A stretch of DNA of 64,000 nucleotides from Incurvaria masculella (taxonomy: Eukaryota; Arthropoda; Insecta; Lepidoptera; Incurvariidae): the NCBI GenBank assembly GCA_946894095.1, contig OX335654.1, positions 17,555,687-17,619,686 of the forward strand, read 5' to 3'. The notes under the pieces are model-generated. The model made no database searches. It had not been told where the DNA came from and saw only the letters and a list, made by a program, of their open reading frames with translations. Both the position numbers and the translations under genes were made by a program. Below are positions 52,166 through 63,319 of this stretch, in pieces. The first letter of the stretch is position 1. The number at the start of each line of letters is the position of its first letter.

Positions 52166-52375
52166 GTCTGCGACGGCCGGGCACCATCACACACACGCAC
52201 GCACGACACAAGCACAGCACGCGCGGACGCAGGCGGGACGCGCGCTCTCGTCGGAGGCCGGGCGGAGACTGACGCGGGGGGCCCTCCCCCCGCGTCAGTC
52301 TCCGCCCCCCCCCCAACGCCGCCCGACACCGCGAAAGCCTCGCTGCGCGGGCGCACGTTAGAGCTTTTTATACGC
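52162..52375 (-). promoter_or_regulatory. Presumed dachs core promoter and 5' leader, GC-rich
   Basis: On the minus strand a TATAAAAAG match lies at 52372-52364, about 200 bp upstream of the dachs ATG, followed by about 190 bp of GC-rich, CpG-rich sequence up to the start codon. If the TATA match works, transcription would begin near 52335-52340 and give a leader of about 170 nt. No initiator motif is evident at the expected distance, so the start site is an inference. The leader would contain the perfect hairpin listed separately. Confidence 0.4.
52260..52307. repeat. Perfect 22-bp GC-rich inverted repeat in the dachs 5' region
   Basis: Arms 52260-52281 and 52286-52307 are exact reverse complements, each running GGGCGGAGACTGACGC and then six G (or the complement), separated by the 4-base loop CCCT. 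On the minus strand it would lie between the TATA match and the start codon. Confidence 0.9.
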
Positions 52376-53754
52376 CGAGCACTTTTGAAATCACTCCGCC
52401 GACGGTTGCGAGTGGATTTTTTAATTTATTTCTTCTTACATTAATACAAATAACTATGCCTTTCATAATTGTTTAGTTTCAGTAAATTATGTATGTAAGT
52501 ATGTAATAAATTATTGATTTTATATGTGGTCATTTGAGATTTAATGACTAGTAATTATTAATTAGCTAACTTCACACAGTAACTCTGAACAAAAAAAATA
52601 TACAAGGAAAAATATACTGTTTTTTTTTTCAAATTGATAAAGATATAAAAATACCTAAGTCTAAATAGTAAGGTGACTGCATATACAGGGTGAATTTTTC
52701 AAGTGGGCCTTCAGGGCCATATCCGAAACTATAAGAAATAGCGAAAAACATGAATAATAATCATTCTGTATCTTTTTATGTAGTCAATGGAAACTTAAAA
52801 TTTCTGAAATAATTGAATATTCAGAGTGGGCTGTCAAAATTTAAAGGGGGGGCTAGGTATCTCCGGACTCACCATGCAAAATGTGATTTAGTCCGACGAT
52901 AATCCCCGTATTAACGTTACGCCAACTCTGAATACTACTGCTAAAGGTTTACACAATATGCCGTCCCACTAATATCCTGACGAGTTAGTCGACTTATAAG
53001 TTTCCTTTCCAGTCTCCCAGGAAATATGCAAATGAAAATGCCATCCGACAAATATCCGGAAAGTTCCAAGTACATTAGGATACTTGTAAGGTTACTTGTA
53101 ATAATAACAATACGGCAACAAAAAATAAAAATAAACATACGTATACATATGCATATTATTCACTAGTGAAAAGGCAATAGCGAAAGAAAGGCCAGACGGA
53201 GAGACATTAGACAATACAGCCTCCAGATAGCGGGCGCACGGGGAGCCTGGGTGAGGGGGGGAGCACGGGGTGGAGGGGGGGGGGGACACACAAACTGGTT
53301 GCCAGCTCCGGTCCCCTCCCCCCCTCCCGCCCGCCACACCGAATCTAAGCTTCGGCGCGCGCACCTAAATGTACTCATGCCACACATTTATGGGTACAGT
53401 CGAATAAAATTGTTATGAGGAATGTCTGGCTGGAATGCATTATGTACACTCGATAAGGATATAGCTACGTGTAGAGGTCTCCAAGTGAAGTTAGCTACGA
53501 ATAAATTGATTATCTTTGGATTTTGGGTTCTGGACCTAACCTGTTAAAAATGTGATGTATCAAAAAATTAGGCTCAATACAAAAAAATGCCATATTTTTT
53601 TATGAAAGGATCAATTTATCTCCTTTCAATATGTTTGTTGAATATGCATTTAAAGTTGAACATTATTTGTTTTTCCCATTTAAAAAACTAAAAATACACA
53701 TATGAATACAGTGAACCAAGACCATAGTTATTGAAAACGGTTCAAGATAAAGTA
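52376..53754. other. Upstream flank of dachs; G-rich tract at 53230-53290
   Basis: Mostly AT-rich. The G-rich tract (GGGTGAGGGGGGGAGCACGG and onward) could form a G-quadruplex. A run CAGGGTGAATTTTTCAAGTG near 52686 resembles the end of a dispersed CAGGGTG-type repeat. No gene recognised. Confidence 0.4.
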
Positions 53755-55100
53755 AAAAAAGTAAAGTAAAAAACATTTATTGAGTAATAATGTACATACA
53801 TAGTGAATACTGTCCCCTGTACTAGTCGGTAGACTGTGCTGCAGAGAGCAGTGGACTGTTGATTTTTACACGGGTAAAGTTAGAGCAGATTTTAATGCAC
53901 TAGTTCAGTTACATTGTTATTAGGTACATTATATTTATTTTCTACTATCTGTTAATACTATGAAGTCCAAACAAACAACATAAGATAAACTATAAAACTA
54001 CAACAAAAATAGCAAAAATAGCAGGTACCTAGGCGTCGTGTTTCATTACAAGAATAGAAGATAGAATAAGAGTGTGTTTTGTGTGTAAGGGTGTTAGGTT
54101 ATTTGTGAGAGTGTGGTTGTATTTGTTATGTGGTATACGTGTGTAGTAATGTGTTTTATGAATTTTATGAGAGTATTTTTAGCACCTGCTCAGTTTCATC
54201 ATAATTTTTCATGCATAACCAATTTTGTAGTGATTTCTGAAACTGTTTTCGTGTCATATTCTTAAAGTTTGCATAAGGATCCATCTTGTTTAATATATAA
54301 GGGCCTAGAAATCGGCTGAATCTTTGCCCAAAGGTTGTCCTCATAGCAGGTACCTGCATCTTGTCGCCAGTTCGTGTTTTTCCTTGACTCCGAAATAGAG
54401 GGTTTGACTCTGCCGATGAAGTGCCAGCTCGGTAAACTATATTATGCATGTAAAGTTGTCTCACAGTAAGCAATTCGAGTTCGCTGTATAGATCGTGGGT
54501 TGGGTACCGAAAAGGTTTGCTAAAAGCTACTCTTAGTAAAGCCCTTTGCGCTCGTTCAAGCGGTAGTAAGTGTTTCTTTGGCTTGACCAGGGCGTGGTAA
54601 GTGGTTAGAAGCAATTTTTTGCTTGCCGCGTTACGTAGCGACTTAAATACGTAAATGAGTCGTCGGACACGCTGCGAGAGGTTAGTAAGGTTTTCATTCC
54701 AGGACAGTCTATCATCAAGAGTAACCCCTAGATATCTAACTGAACATACTCTCTCTATCGCCGGGCAGTCGCACCTACCGAGACCCAGTCTGCATGAATG
54801 TGACCTTAGTGTACGGCTATTTGGTGGTTGAGAAGCCCTGGAGATACCAAAGCACATATATTTTGTTTTGTCAACGTTCAGAGTAAGAAGATTGTTGTCC
54901 AGCCATGCTTTGATATCCCTCAGGCCCCCTTCCGCCAATCGGTACGTTTCATCCCAGGTGTCACCCACAAAAATGAGTGCTATATCGTCAGCATAGGTGG
55001 TAATACGACAGCCATTTAATCTCATTCCACATAGTCCATTGATATAGATCAGGAAGAGCAGCGGTCCAAGCACACTCCCCTGGGGAACGCCAAATGTCAC
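53755..55100 (-). mobile_element. 5'-truncated LINE with reverse transcriptase fragment
   Basis: The minus-strand frame from about 55100 to 54165 reads TFGVPQGSVLGPLLFLIYIN, ITTYADDIALIF (RT catalytic box), WLDNNLLTLNVDKTKYMCF, CSVRYLGVTLDDRLSWNENL and LERAQRALLRVAF. It is a non-LTR reverse transcriptase of the CR1/jockey sort. A small deletion has removed the usual segment between HALVKP and KKHLLPLERAQ. Its 5' end abuts a CA-rich microsatellite. About 400 bp of 3' UTR ends near AAAAAAGTAAAG at 53755. It cannot be autonomous. Confidence 0.82.
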
Positions 55101-55203
55101 ACAACCACACACACACACAAGATGAACATACAAAATACGTTGACTTCTGGCAACACTTTTAAGGTGGACTTTACAAACAATAAAAAATGCCCTAACACCC
55201 CTT

Positions 55204-55510
55204 TTTAGGGTTCCGTACCCAAAGGGTAAAAACGGAACCCTATTACTAAGCCTCCGCTGTCCGTCCGTCCGTCCGTCCGTCTGTCACAGGGCTGTATCTC
55301 ATGAACCGTAATAGGTAGGAAGCTGAAATTTTCACAGATTATGTATTTATTTTGCCGCTATAACAACAAATAGGTAACATTATAAAATAATAAAAATTAA
55401 AGGGGGGCCCCATACAAAAAACGTGTTTTTTTTTTGTAAATCCTGTACGATCGTACGGAAGCCTTCGTGTGCGAGTCCGACTCGCACCTGGCCGGTTTTA
55501 AAAAAAAAAA
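55204..55510 (-). repeat. Dispersed ACGG/GACG-containing repeat, copy 5 (reverse)
   Basis: TTAGGGTTCCGTACCCAAAG at the left, a (CCGT)n run, and GTGTGCGAGTCCGACTCGCA then CCTGGCCGGTTTT at the right. Confidence 0.85.
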
Positions 55511-56537
55511 TGCATATGTATGCGTTGTGGTCCCCTCAACTTAAGACTCCCACTTACTCCAGCGTTCAGCAACCAAACGATAATGGTGATTTCCGGAAGC
55601 ACTAAGTTTGTGTTAGGGTTCATTGTTGTATGCGCGTGAAAATGGAGCGCGACGAAGGGAAATTTGTGTTTTTGACCTGTAAAGTCTACTATCTAAAGTG
55701 AATTAATATATGTTTCACGCTTGTTCAAAAGATAAATAAATGAGTTTGTACCACAAACTAGAAAATAGTCTAAATAATTTATAGTTTCCAAACGCCGGCT
55801 TGAAAACGTAAAACCTATTAAAAAGGTTTATAAAAACATTTTTTTAAATAATGTAAGCAACTCGTTAAAACCGTTTTACGGTCATAGACTAGATAATAGT
55901 TTAAACTATGATATTTTTAATTTTTTTATCGGTGTTTATTCTTAGATAAAAAAAACCAAAATATTGGAGGTTAGCGTCATATGGAGCCCCGAGATCTCTA
56001 CGGTATTCGTAGCTACAATAAATTAATAAGGCATCTCGTAGAAGTGCTACGCAAAGCTAATTCTTTTTAATGCTGCATTTATTAGCAGACCATCATCAAA
56101 TATATGTTTTCATTCGGGTATTTTTGTAGTATTTTCCGTTCCGAATATATTACAAATAGGGTCAATGTTAAATTTTGACCATGAAAGGAATTATTTATTT
56201 TATTAAAATTTATTCTATATGATTTCGGACCAAACGTTTGGCAATAGGTTTGGTCTATGTGAATAAGCCATTTCTTGCTAACCCTAATATGAGTGGAGTG
56301 TAAACCACGGTAATCTCAGCTCATATAAATGTAGTAGAGATTTATATATAGCATTTATTTCTGCCTTTCTTCTTTCAATAAATGAGATTTGTCGTAGAAC
56401 TGCTGATAAGCTAATTTATTTATATTCATATTATAGTGTATTCGAGCGCAGGGAAATCTTAGATTTTGAATGCGCAACTGTTTTGAATTGTCCTATATGC
56501 ATGAATAAGAAGTTTTCTATTATTAAATTACGGTTTT
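55511..56537. other. Flanking stretch with no assigned feature
   Basis: AT-rich, nothing recognised. Confidence 0.4.
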
Positions 56538-56616
56538 AAGCCCAAAACACCACTAGGTGCCATGCCAGGACCTCCCGTTTATTGCACAGCTTCATTGAAT
56601 TGGATGGAAGACACGG
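56538..56616 (-). mobile_element. SINE fragment
   Basis: Plus-strand AGCCCAAAACACCACTAGGT, GCCATGCCAGGACCTCCCG and CATTGAATTGGATGGAAGAC are the reverse of the SINE tail and body end. Confidence 0.65.
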
Positions 56617-56656
56617 TCTCACGTTTTCCATCGACTGTACCCGGTACTGCAATAGA

Positions 56657-56697
56657 GGCTAGGCGGGGCGGGGCGGGGCGGGGCGGGGCGGCGGAGG
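56657..56697. repeat. (GGGGC)n tract
   Basis: Repeated GGCGGGGCGGGGCGGGG with six GGGGC-type units followed by GGCGGAGGTGGTGGTGG, directly next to a SINE fragment. Four or more G-runs allow a G-quadruplex. Confidence 0.85.
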
Positions 56698-58044
56698 TGG
56701 TGGTGGGGATGTGGAAGGTTCGTTCCATGATATCAACCTTACATATGTATAAATATGTTATAATAACAGTCCGATGTCGTTTGAAGTCCAGCTCATTTCG
56801 AAACGAATTTCTAAAGCCTTGATACGACGCTCGGCCTATGGAGAGTGATATTTTAACAACAATCAGCCTTTACTTACCTGAACTTGAAAAATATTTGACT
56901 TATACGATGGGTTACAAACTAAATGGCCTCCTCCAGTTGTCTTCACGCTTTTTTATTCTCTGCTTTCCTAAATGACTCCTTAGGGAGTGAACTGATAAAA
57001 AATCACCTACATGAACAGAATAAAAATGGCTAATTATACTTTCATGCATATGGCAACTCCAATCTGTTGCCATATTGCTTTCAGCCTGCTTCCGGTTCCT
57101 GTTCGAATCATTTCGTTAATGAGCGCCTACGTATGCTCCGTAAAATATAATAATTAAAAACATATATACTTTCTGTAAAGAGTTTTTCTATGCAACCGTT
57201 ATCAGAGTTTTATTGAGTACACATAATTTTTCATTTAGGCGAGTCCATTATGCACGGTCCCACGTTTCCCTCAGTAGGACACGTGGTGTTGAGGCCTAAA
57301 TTTTCATAATATTTGAAATGATAACAATTATGAAATGCAATTAATTGATTCGATATTTAAACAAATTAATTAATTATCGAACAATATAAATACAAAATAT
57401 ATCACGGATCGATAAAACTGATATCGATACGCCAATGTATTTTCACATTATCAATATTGTGTAAAATCGTTTTATAATATAATCTTTTTATTTTACTGCC
57501 AAACATCACAAAATTGTAAAAATAAAAGCAAGAGAGAAAAATGTATTATGTTTTATTGAAATCGTAATATTTTTCTATTTTAAAATTATAAAATACAATT
57601 AATTATTGTAAAGAACTGAATTATCTTCATACAACATAAAGTTAAAATAAAGCATGAATCGCTTATAGATGAATATGGTAATTTAATTTTCATATTAAAA
57701 ATATGTATGAGGTAAATAAAAAAAAAAAGAATCATAATTTTAAGGGTTCCGTCGCAAAAAGCGGTCTGTCGGTCACACGCATTTTGTCTCGATTTGCTCT
57801 CCAATTAACGGTTGATTGAAAATTCTGAAAAAAAGAAGAAAATTGTAAAAATGGCTTGATTTGAGGGTATATTTTTATGTTGGTGAATACATTTTGTATA
57901 TTATATTATTTCATTCATAAGATCGCGATTGTCATGTATTCATAGAATATATCCTAAATAAAGCTGTCATTTTGTAAGTTGTCAAATATGCCACATATCA
58001 CTCCTACAGTAAACTACAAAATTAGTAAACTACAACCTGAGTAC
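56698..58044. other. Flanking stretch with no assigned feature
   Basis: AT-rich. A GGGTTCCGTCGCAAAAAGCG segment near 57743 faintly resembles the dispersed ACGG repeat. No gene recognised. Confidence 0.4.
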
Positions 58045-58398
58045 GTTTTTTTTATGCAACCTGACATTGACGGCTAACATCACACAATTGCCGTTATGAT
58101 ATTAGCCCAATACACCACATTCCCGAAGGAATTAAGTGTAAGCGTGTAGATTTTTCATTGCCGCTTGGACCACCTTTTTATCCGATGCGATGGTACCAAC
58201 CCGGGCGGGCTTAAACCCTACCACCTAGAAGGGGAAGGCGACCTACAGTTTTATCTGGATTCCGAACCATGGAGCATCTCGCATTCTTGACGTTATACAC
58301 TAATCGAACTCATATAGAAGAAGAAAGAGGTGCATGTCGGGGCGAGGAATTGAACCCAGACCTCGGGTACGCTAGGCCAGTCCCCGCGCCACTAGGCG
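58045..58398 (-). mobile_element. SINE, tRNA-headed type, nearly full length
   Basis: Plus-strand poly-T, GACGGCTAACATCACACAAT, GCGATGGTACCAACCCGGGC, ATTGAACCCAGACC (reverse of the B box) and CCGCGCCACTAGGCG (reverse of the A box). The block between tail and body is deleted. Confidence 0.82.
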
Positions 58399-58880
58399 TT
58401 TATTTTTAACGTGCTCTTTGGGAACCTTAATTGAGGATCGATGAAGCAAAACAAGCTTTGAAACCTTACACTTTTTTTAACTAATATTTGAGGGGGGGGG
58501 GGAGGCTTTAGGTTCACTTAGTGGCCATGTTACGGTAAGGTGTAAAGGTTTGTTTGTATGTGTGTAATCTTTCTTCACGCGTGCTAACCGCAGAAACGTA
58601 AATTCACGAAACGACATAATTTTCATCCACCGCCCAGGTAAAACATATGAGTAGATTAGTACTCATCTATGTTATTATGTACTTGTATTGATACCAGTTG
58701 CGAGGCCGAATGAACTCCAAAAGATGGAATAACGGCATCCAACTCGCCAGACCATTTCCACTCGCCTCTGTCCACTTCCGAACGTACCTCACGACTATAC
58801 GCTACTATTTGCTGGTGTGAGCACCTCCGCTCAAGCAAGCATTTCGATAGTAAAAAGTCATGGAGACAGAAGCATATGAT
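58399..58880. other. Flanking stretch; G-run at 58492-58505
   Basis: An uninterrupted run of about ten G, otherwise nothing. Confidence 0.4.
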
Positions 58881-59105
58881 CAGCAGGCCTATTCCTGGAA
58901 TTTCGAAGTCAGGAAGCAAGAATCCTGGGTCTCGAAAACCGCTATTAGAACGGTTTTCACAGCGAATTTCTCGACGAAACGATTCCAGGGCATTATATTT
59001 GTTATAATCAAGGTTTTCCGTCGACAAAATCGCTTTGAAAACGGCTATAAAAGCGATTTTCTAAACTCAGAATTCCTGATTCCGGAATTCCAGGAATAGG
59101 CCTGC
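58881..59105. mobile_element. Palindromic MITE, CAGCAGG family, copy 3
   Basis: CAGCAGGCCTATTCCTGGAA at the left and TCCAGGAATAGGCCTGC at the right. The internal GAAAACCGCTATTAGAACGG and CTATAAAAGCGATTTTCTAA match the 38571 copy. Confidence 0.82.
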
Positions 59106-60809
59106 AGCAGTTAGGCTAGTCCTCACCAGCTGATACGGAATAGCCAGATGTGGACAGGACAGATATATTACAGATATTAAAGTGGACACTAGATTGTTTT
59201 TAGGTGCTAGCTCGGATAAAAAACCAGGAGATGTGCCATCGGCGGCGCCTCCTATAAGGCCAGCCTGTCTCCAATTTTATAAAACTGCCGACCAAAGTTA
59301 AGTGTACATGTTACACGCAAACGTAGTCGCAGACATATAGGAGGGTATGTGTGGCTTAGAACGGACTTGGCAAAAGCATTTCGGGAGCACATTAGCGCGT
59401 AGTGCCGATATTTGGACTGTTTGGCATACGATGCGCAGCCGACTTCACATATGATTATTTGCACAATTTGTCTATGCAGAAGTGTCACGAGCAACGAACC
59501 CATGACGCTACTCCTTCTTTTCTTCTTCTGTGCATGCTATCCACTTAATTAGTACAATTTGTAGCGAGGTTTTTAGATTAAAATTAAGACTTATTCTAAT
59601 CTGCTTCTAATCCACTTCACGGCATAGTATTTTTGCCAAAGTACAGCCTTTCAAGGGGGTCGCTTGAATAAGTAATAGAGCCTCTATTACGATCGCTAAG
59701 ATCACCGATTCCTCAGGTTTACACCATTAAATAGAGCATTTGAGTGATACACTAAATCGCCCCTATATGATTTTTTTAATCTGTGTAGATACATATTTTC
59801 AACACATTTATATTATTTCATATTTATTTGTAGCAGGCCCTCCAAAGCGGTCTTTGATATTACAACCAGTGCAGTGGCATGAGATTTGGTCACAAAATGA
59901 AGTTACCCTGTGTTTTTATGTAATAATAAAATATTGTTTATGTCATATAATTGAAAATAATAAAAATAATATAGCTATGAAATCAAAACATGTTAACCTA
60001 CTATTGACTATTTAAACTATACTTACATTTAAAAACTGTTCTTAGTATTTTTATTTTCTCTCTGGGATAATCTTGATAAATCGCCGATCACAATAAAACG
60101 TGTCGTATGCTACAAATGTTGGTATATACTATGTACGTCTCCATAATGGCTGAAAATGGATATACCAAATATAAATACGTATGTCAACCTAATTATCCAT
60201 AGACAAAGAATAACCAATTCCTCGTATTTTTCAGTCAACGATATTTGAAAATTCGGCGCAGGACATTTTCAGAGAATCACGTTCGTAATCCCTCCAAATT
60301 GATGCGGAACCTTCAAACAGGGAAACAGCTTCTCCAGCGGTAATAAATAAAATAAGAGATATAAGAAATAACAATTAATAGGTTCTGAGAAGTTCACATA
60401 GCAGGCGAGCCGGTCTTAGGAATGTTAGAATGTTTGAGAACTCGTTGCGGGCGCTTGCGTATGGTTCGGGAAACGATCCTATTGAAGGGGGGAGGACTAT
60501 GGGCTAGCATCTACATCTTCGTGATGTACAGTGGATGTCACGATAAACGACACACTATGGACTTCGACACTTTCAAGACGCAGCCGAGGATCGTTTCCGA
60601 CAAAGATTTTTTTTATGGGCATGGTGACATTTGTCACTGATGCGCACTGTGCAGTGAGTTCCCCCAAATTCCCTACAATCGTTGTGGAATGTCCTCTAAC
60701 TGGGGGTTACCTAGGTAAGTTAAATCAACGGGTGAACAGCGGGTTGTCCGTGAGTACGATCCGTGGGTCTATTAATATGGGCATCTACTGTACCTGTAAC
60801 GATTGATAC
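59106..60809. other. Flanking stretch with no assigned feature
   Basis: Several short frames, none with a recognisable domain. A donor-like CTAGGTAAGT lies at about 60711 on the plus strand without a supported exon. Confidence 0.35.
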
Positions 60810-60960
60810 AAAGCTTGAACACCTGTGCCGATGTCGCCCCCCTCCGCCCCGCCCCAGGGCACGGACGCATTCCCGCGTGCGCACGCGCCGAGAGCCGAGC
60901 GGCGCGGAGGCGACGCGGCGGTGGCGGCGGCGGCGCGGGAGGGAAGGTAAAGAGGCTACA
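60810..60960. promoter_or_regulatory. CpG-rich island, possible promoter or 5' exon
   Basis: About 150 bp of very GC-rich sequence (CCGCCCCGCCCCAGGGCACG ... GGCGGTGGCGGCGGCGGCGC), followed by GGAAGGTAAAG, which resembles a splice donor. It stands out from AT-rich surroundings. It may be the first exon of an unrecognised gene, or a distal dachs promoter; neither is shown. Confidence 0.35.
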
Positions 60961-61228
60961 CAACCACCATGTGTTTCTTCCCAACGCAATGTACTACAAC
61001 ATCTAGAACATACGAGCCGAAAACACCAACCGAAGGTCACGTTTCGCTCGGGTACGGCCCTATATTGAGATATTTATGTATTTCGGATTTTTTAAAGCCC
61101 TGCCGTCCGGCAAAATTCCGTTGATCTCGCAGTTTTGTAAGTTGCGTGATTAAAAAAAAAACTGTGCATCGAGTACACAATACCAAACTTGAATGAGGAA
61201 ATCAATTAATTTTACATTTTAAATATAC
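60961..61228. other. Flanking stretch with no assigned feature
   Basis: Nothing recognised. Confidence 0.4.
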
Positions 61229-61453
61229 TTAGGGCCTTTTTCCCCAAGTGCTGATTTATATTAATCGACACTTCAAGAGCCTTTGTTACTAAAGTGCTGA
61301 TTATCTTGCACTAGTATTGATTGCAAGCTGCTAACAATAATAATAATAATAATTCTTTATTTCAGACCAGAAGTCCATATACACTAAATATACCATATAC
61401 GCTAAAAAGGCCCCGATTAAGCTAATCAGCAGTAGGTGAAAAATGCCCTAAGG
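61229..61453. mobile_element. Palindromic MITE, AGGGCCTTTTTCMC family, with both ends
   Basis: CTTAGGGCCTTTTTCCCCAA at the left and GTGAAAAATGCCCTAAG at the right pair, and GTGCTGATT/TAATCAGCAG pairs follow. The middle holds an (AAT)n run and TTCTTTATTTCAGACCAGAA, possibly the 3' end of a LINE. Related to 6655-6796. Confidence 0.7.
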
Positions 61454-61553
61454 GCACTTTATCAAAGTTTTTCGTTATTGACTAAACAATTCACTCTGAT
61501 ACACATTCGGCACATGCTTTGGACTTTTTAAGAAATATCTGCATGCTCTAATA

Positions 61554-61785
61554 TTTTTTTATGTAACTTTACATGGATAGCTAATACCAACTGTCATTAT
61601 GTTAGCCCAACACACCACATAGCCATTGGATGCCATGCCAGGACCTCCCTTATATTGCTCTACATTGAACTGGATGGAAAACCCGGACAATTCTATGATA
61701 CTTTCTTAAAAATTAATAAAAAAATCTCATTGCCGCTTCGACCATGCTTCATTCAATGCGTTTGTACCAACCCAGGCGAGAAAAT
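61554..61785 (-). mobile_element. SINE copy, tail and body, head missing
   Basis: Plus-strand ACATGGATAGCTAATACCAA, GATGCCATGCCAGGACCTCC, CATTGAACTGGATGGAAAAC and CATTGCCGCTTCGACCATGC are the reverse of the SINE, with a short insertion before CATTGCCGC. Confidence 0.72.
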
Positions 61786-61939
61786 TGTACGCCCTAGTTG
61801 GTTGTGTATTATACTTCTGACAGACGTAGGACGTAGGGATCAATATTACAGCATAGCAACATTGTATCGGCGTACCCAGTTAAAGGCAGGAGCGGGCACA
61901 TACCAATAAACCAGGTAAATACCTCTGGGGGAACGGCAG

Positions 61940-62455
61940 AACGTCTAATATGCAGATCGTATAATGTCATATTTTAACAAAATTTTAAAACCATGCACAA
62001 CGTATAATCGGCAGATCGTATAATTGTATACGTAGTGCATGAAGAAGTTTAAAAAATAAAATATAGCGCCCTTATGAATATACTTTTAAAGCGTATACTC
62101 GCACGCGACTTTTCGACCGTCTCAAATTAGCGTTGTAGCAAATTGTTACTCTTCAACAAATATCGATTCGTAGCAATTTCGGCCTTAAATGTATCGTTAT
62201 TAGAGCGCTTTATGCAATGCTTCTTGGCATATTATACGTTCTGCATGGTTTTCTTTTTTTTGTGAATTCATGTTAGGAATATTATACGTTGTGACTATTA
62301 GACGTTCTGCATGATGCAAAGAGTTGATTTTATTTTTAAACTCATGCACAACGTATAACATTATACGTTGTGAATATTATACGATATGCATGGTTTTCAT
62401 TTTTTGAAAAAAATACTATTAAACGTTGTGAATATTATACGCAGTGAATACGACT
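61940..62455. repeat. Field of degenerate ATTATACGTTGTGMAT motifs in both orientations
   Basis: About a dozen motif copies, for example GCACAACGTATAATCGGCAG (61993), TATTATACGTTCTGCATGG (62230), ATTATACGTTGTGACTATTA (62280), CATGCACAACGTATAACATT (62342) and ATTAAACGTTGTGAATATTA (62409). Spacing is irregular. No frame. Confidence 0.7.
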
Positions 62456-62961
62456 CAATACCTCTCACCACGCAGTAGAATATATTTTTCCCTGTGCCGA
62501 GTTTCTGCGCTTATCCGAATATGTTTTGGACCAAATCGAAGACATGCACTCATTCGAATTTTTCACGCATGAACATTTTCTGAAATGGCTGCACAAACGT
62601 TTTTGTTTTTGTCATCCGAAGTTTTCCTAACATTTGCACTGCCCATAACAAGTACCAGGCTACGTCACTATTTTTATTATTTTATTTATGAGGATTCATA
62701 GCTTTGGCTAAGAAACCCTTAATCAATATTGGGATGAGTAGTGCTAAATTGCCGAGATATTTTTGTAGCAACATAAAACGAACAGCACCAAATTTCTTAT
62801 TGTTTAGTTAATATATTAAAGACAGTAAGTTTACACATCAGAAAGGGAAAAAATACATAGCGTGATAGTAATGGTGACCAACAAAAACCGTTTGTTACCA
62901 GTTCACTTCTCTTTTTGATGTTCTCTGATTTTGATCTTGCCTCAGTCACAGAATGCAAAAG
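62456..62961. other. Flanking stretch with no assigned feature
   Basis: Nothing recognised. Confidence 0.4.
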
Positions 62962-63319
62962 CCTCAGGCTGAGATAAATAGTCGTAACGGAAACTAAGGC
63001 TGAGATAAATAGTCGTAACAAAAACTAAGACTAACGGAAAGTAGTACTTTGTGACGTCAATTTGCATTACTTTGAGATTTCGTCCATGCAAAATGTGTCA
63101 AAGTGACGTCACAAAGTACAAGTAGTACTGACGTCACAAGTACGAGTAGTTTCTGTTACGACTATTTATCTCAGTCTAAGACTAATGAAAAGTAGTACTT
63201 TGTGACGTCACTTTGACACATTTTGTATGGACGACATCCCAAAATAATGCAAAATGACGTTACAAAGACTATTTTTGGTTAGTCTTAGTTTCTGTTATGA
63301 CTATTTATTTCAGCCTCAG
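62962..63319. mobile_element. MITE with four TGACGTCA palindromes
   Basis: CCTCAGGCTGAGATAAATAG at the left (with the block TGAGATAAATAGTCGTAAC tandemly duplicated) pairs with ACTATTTATTTCAGCCTCAG at the right. The inner parts are also inverted (AGTAGTACTTTGTGACGTCA, TGACGTCACAAAGTAC). TGACGTCA at 63052, 63104, 63129 and 63203. Confidence 0.78.

Noticed and set aside
54165..55100. Functional reverse transcriptase gene
   Set aside because: The 5' end is cut within the palm and a segment after HALVKP is missing, so it is a dead LINE copy.
60531..60806. Plus-strand frame with a donor-like CTAGGTAAGT as an exon
   Set aside because: The product matches nothing I recognise and no partner exon was found; left unassigned.
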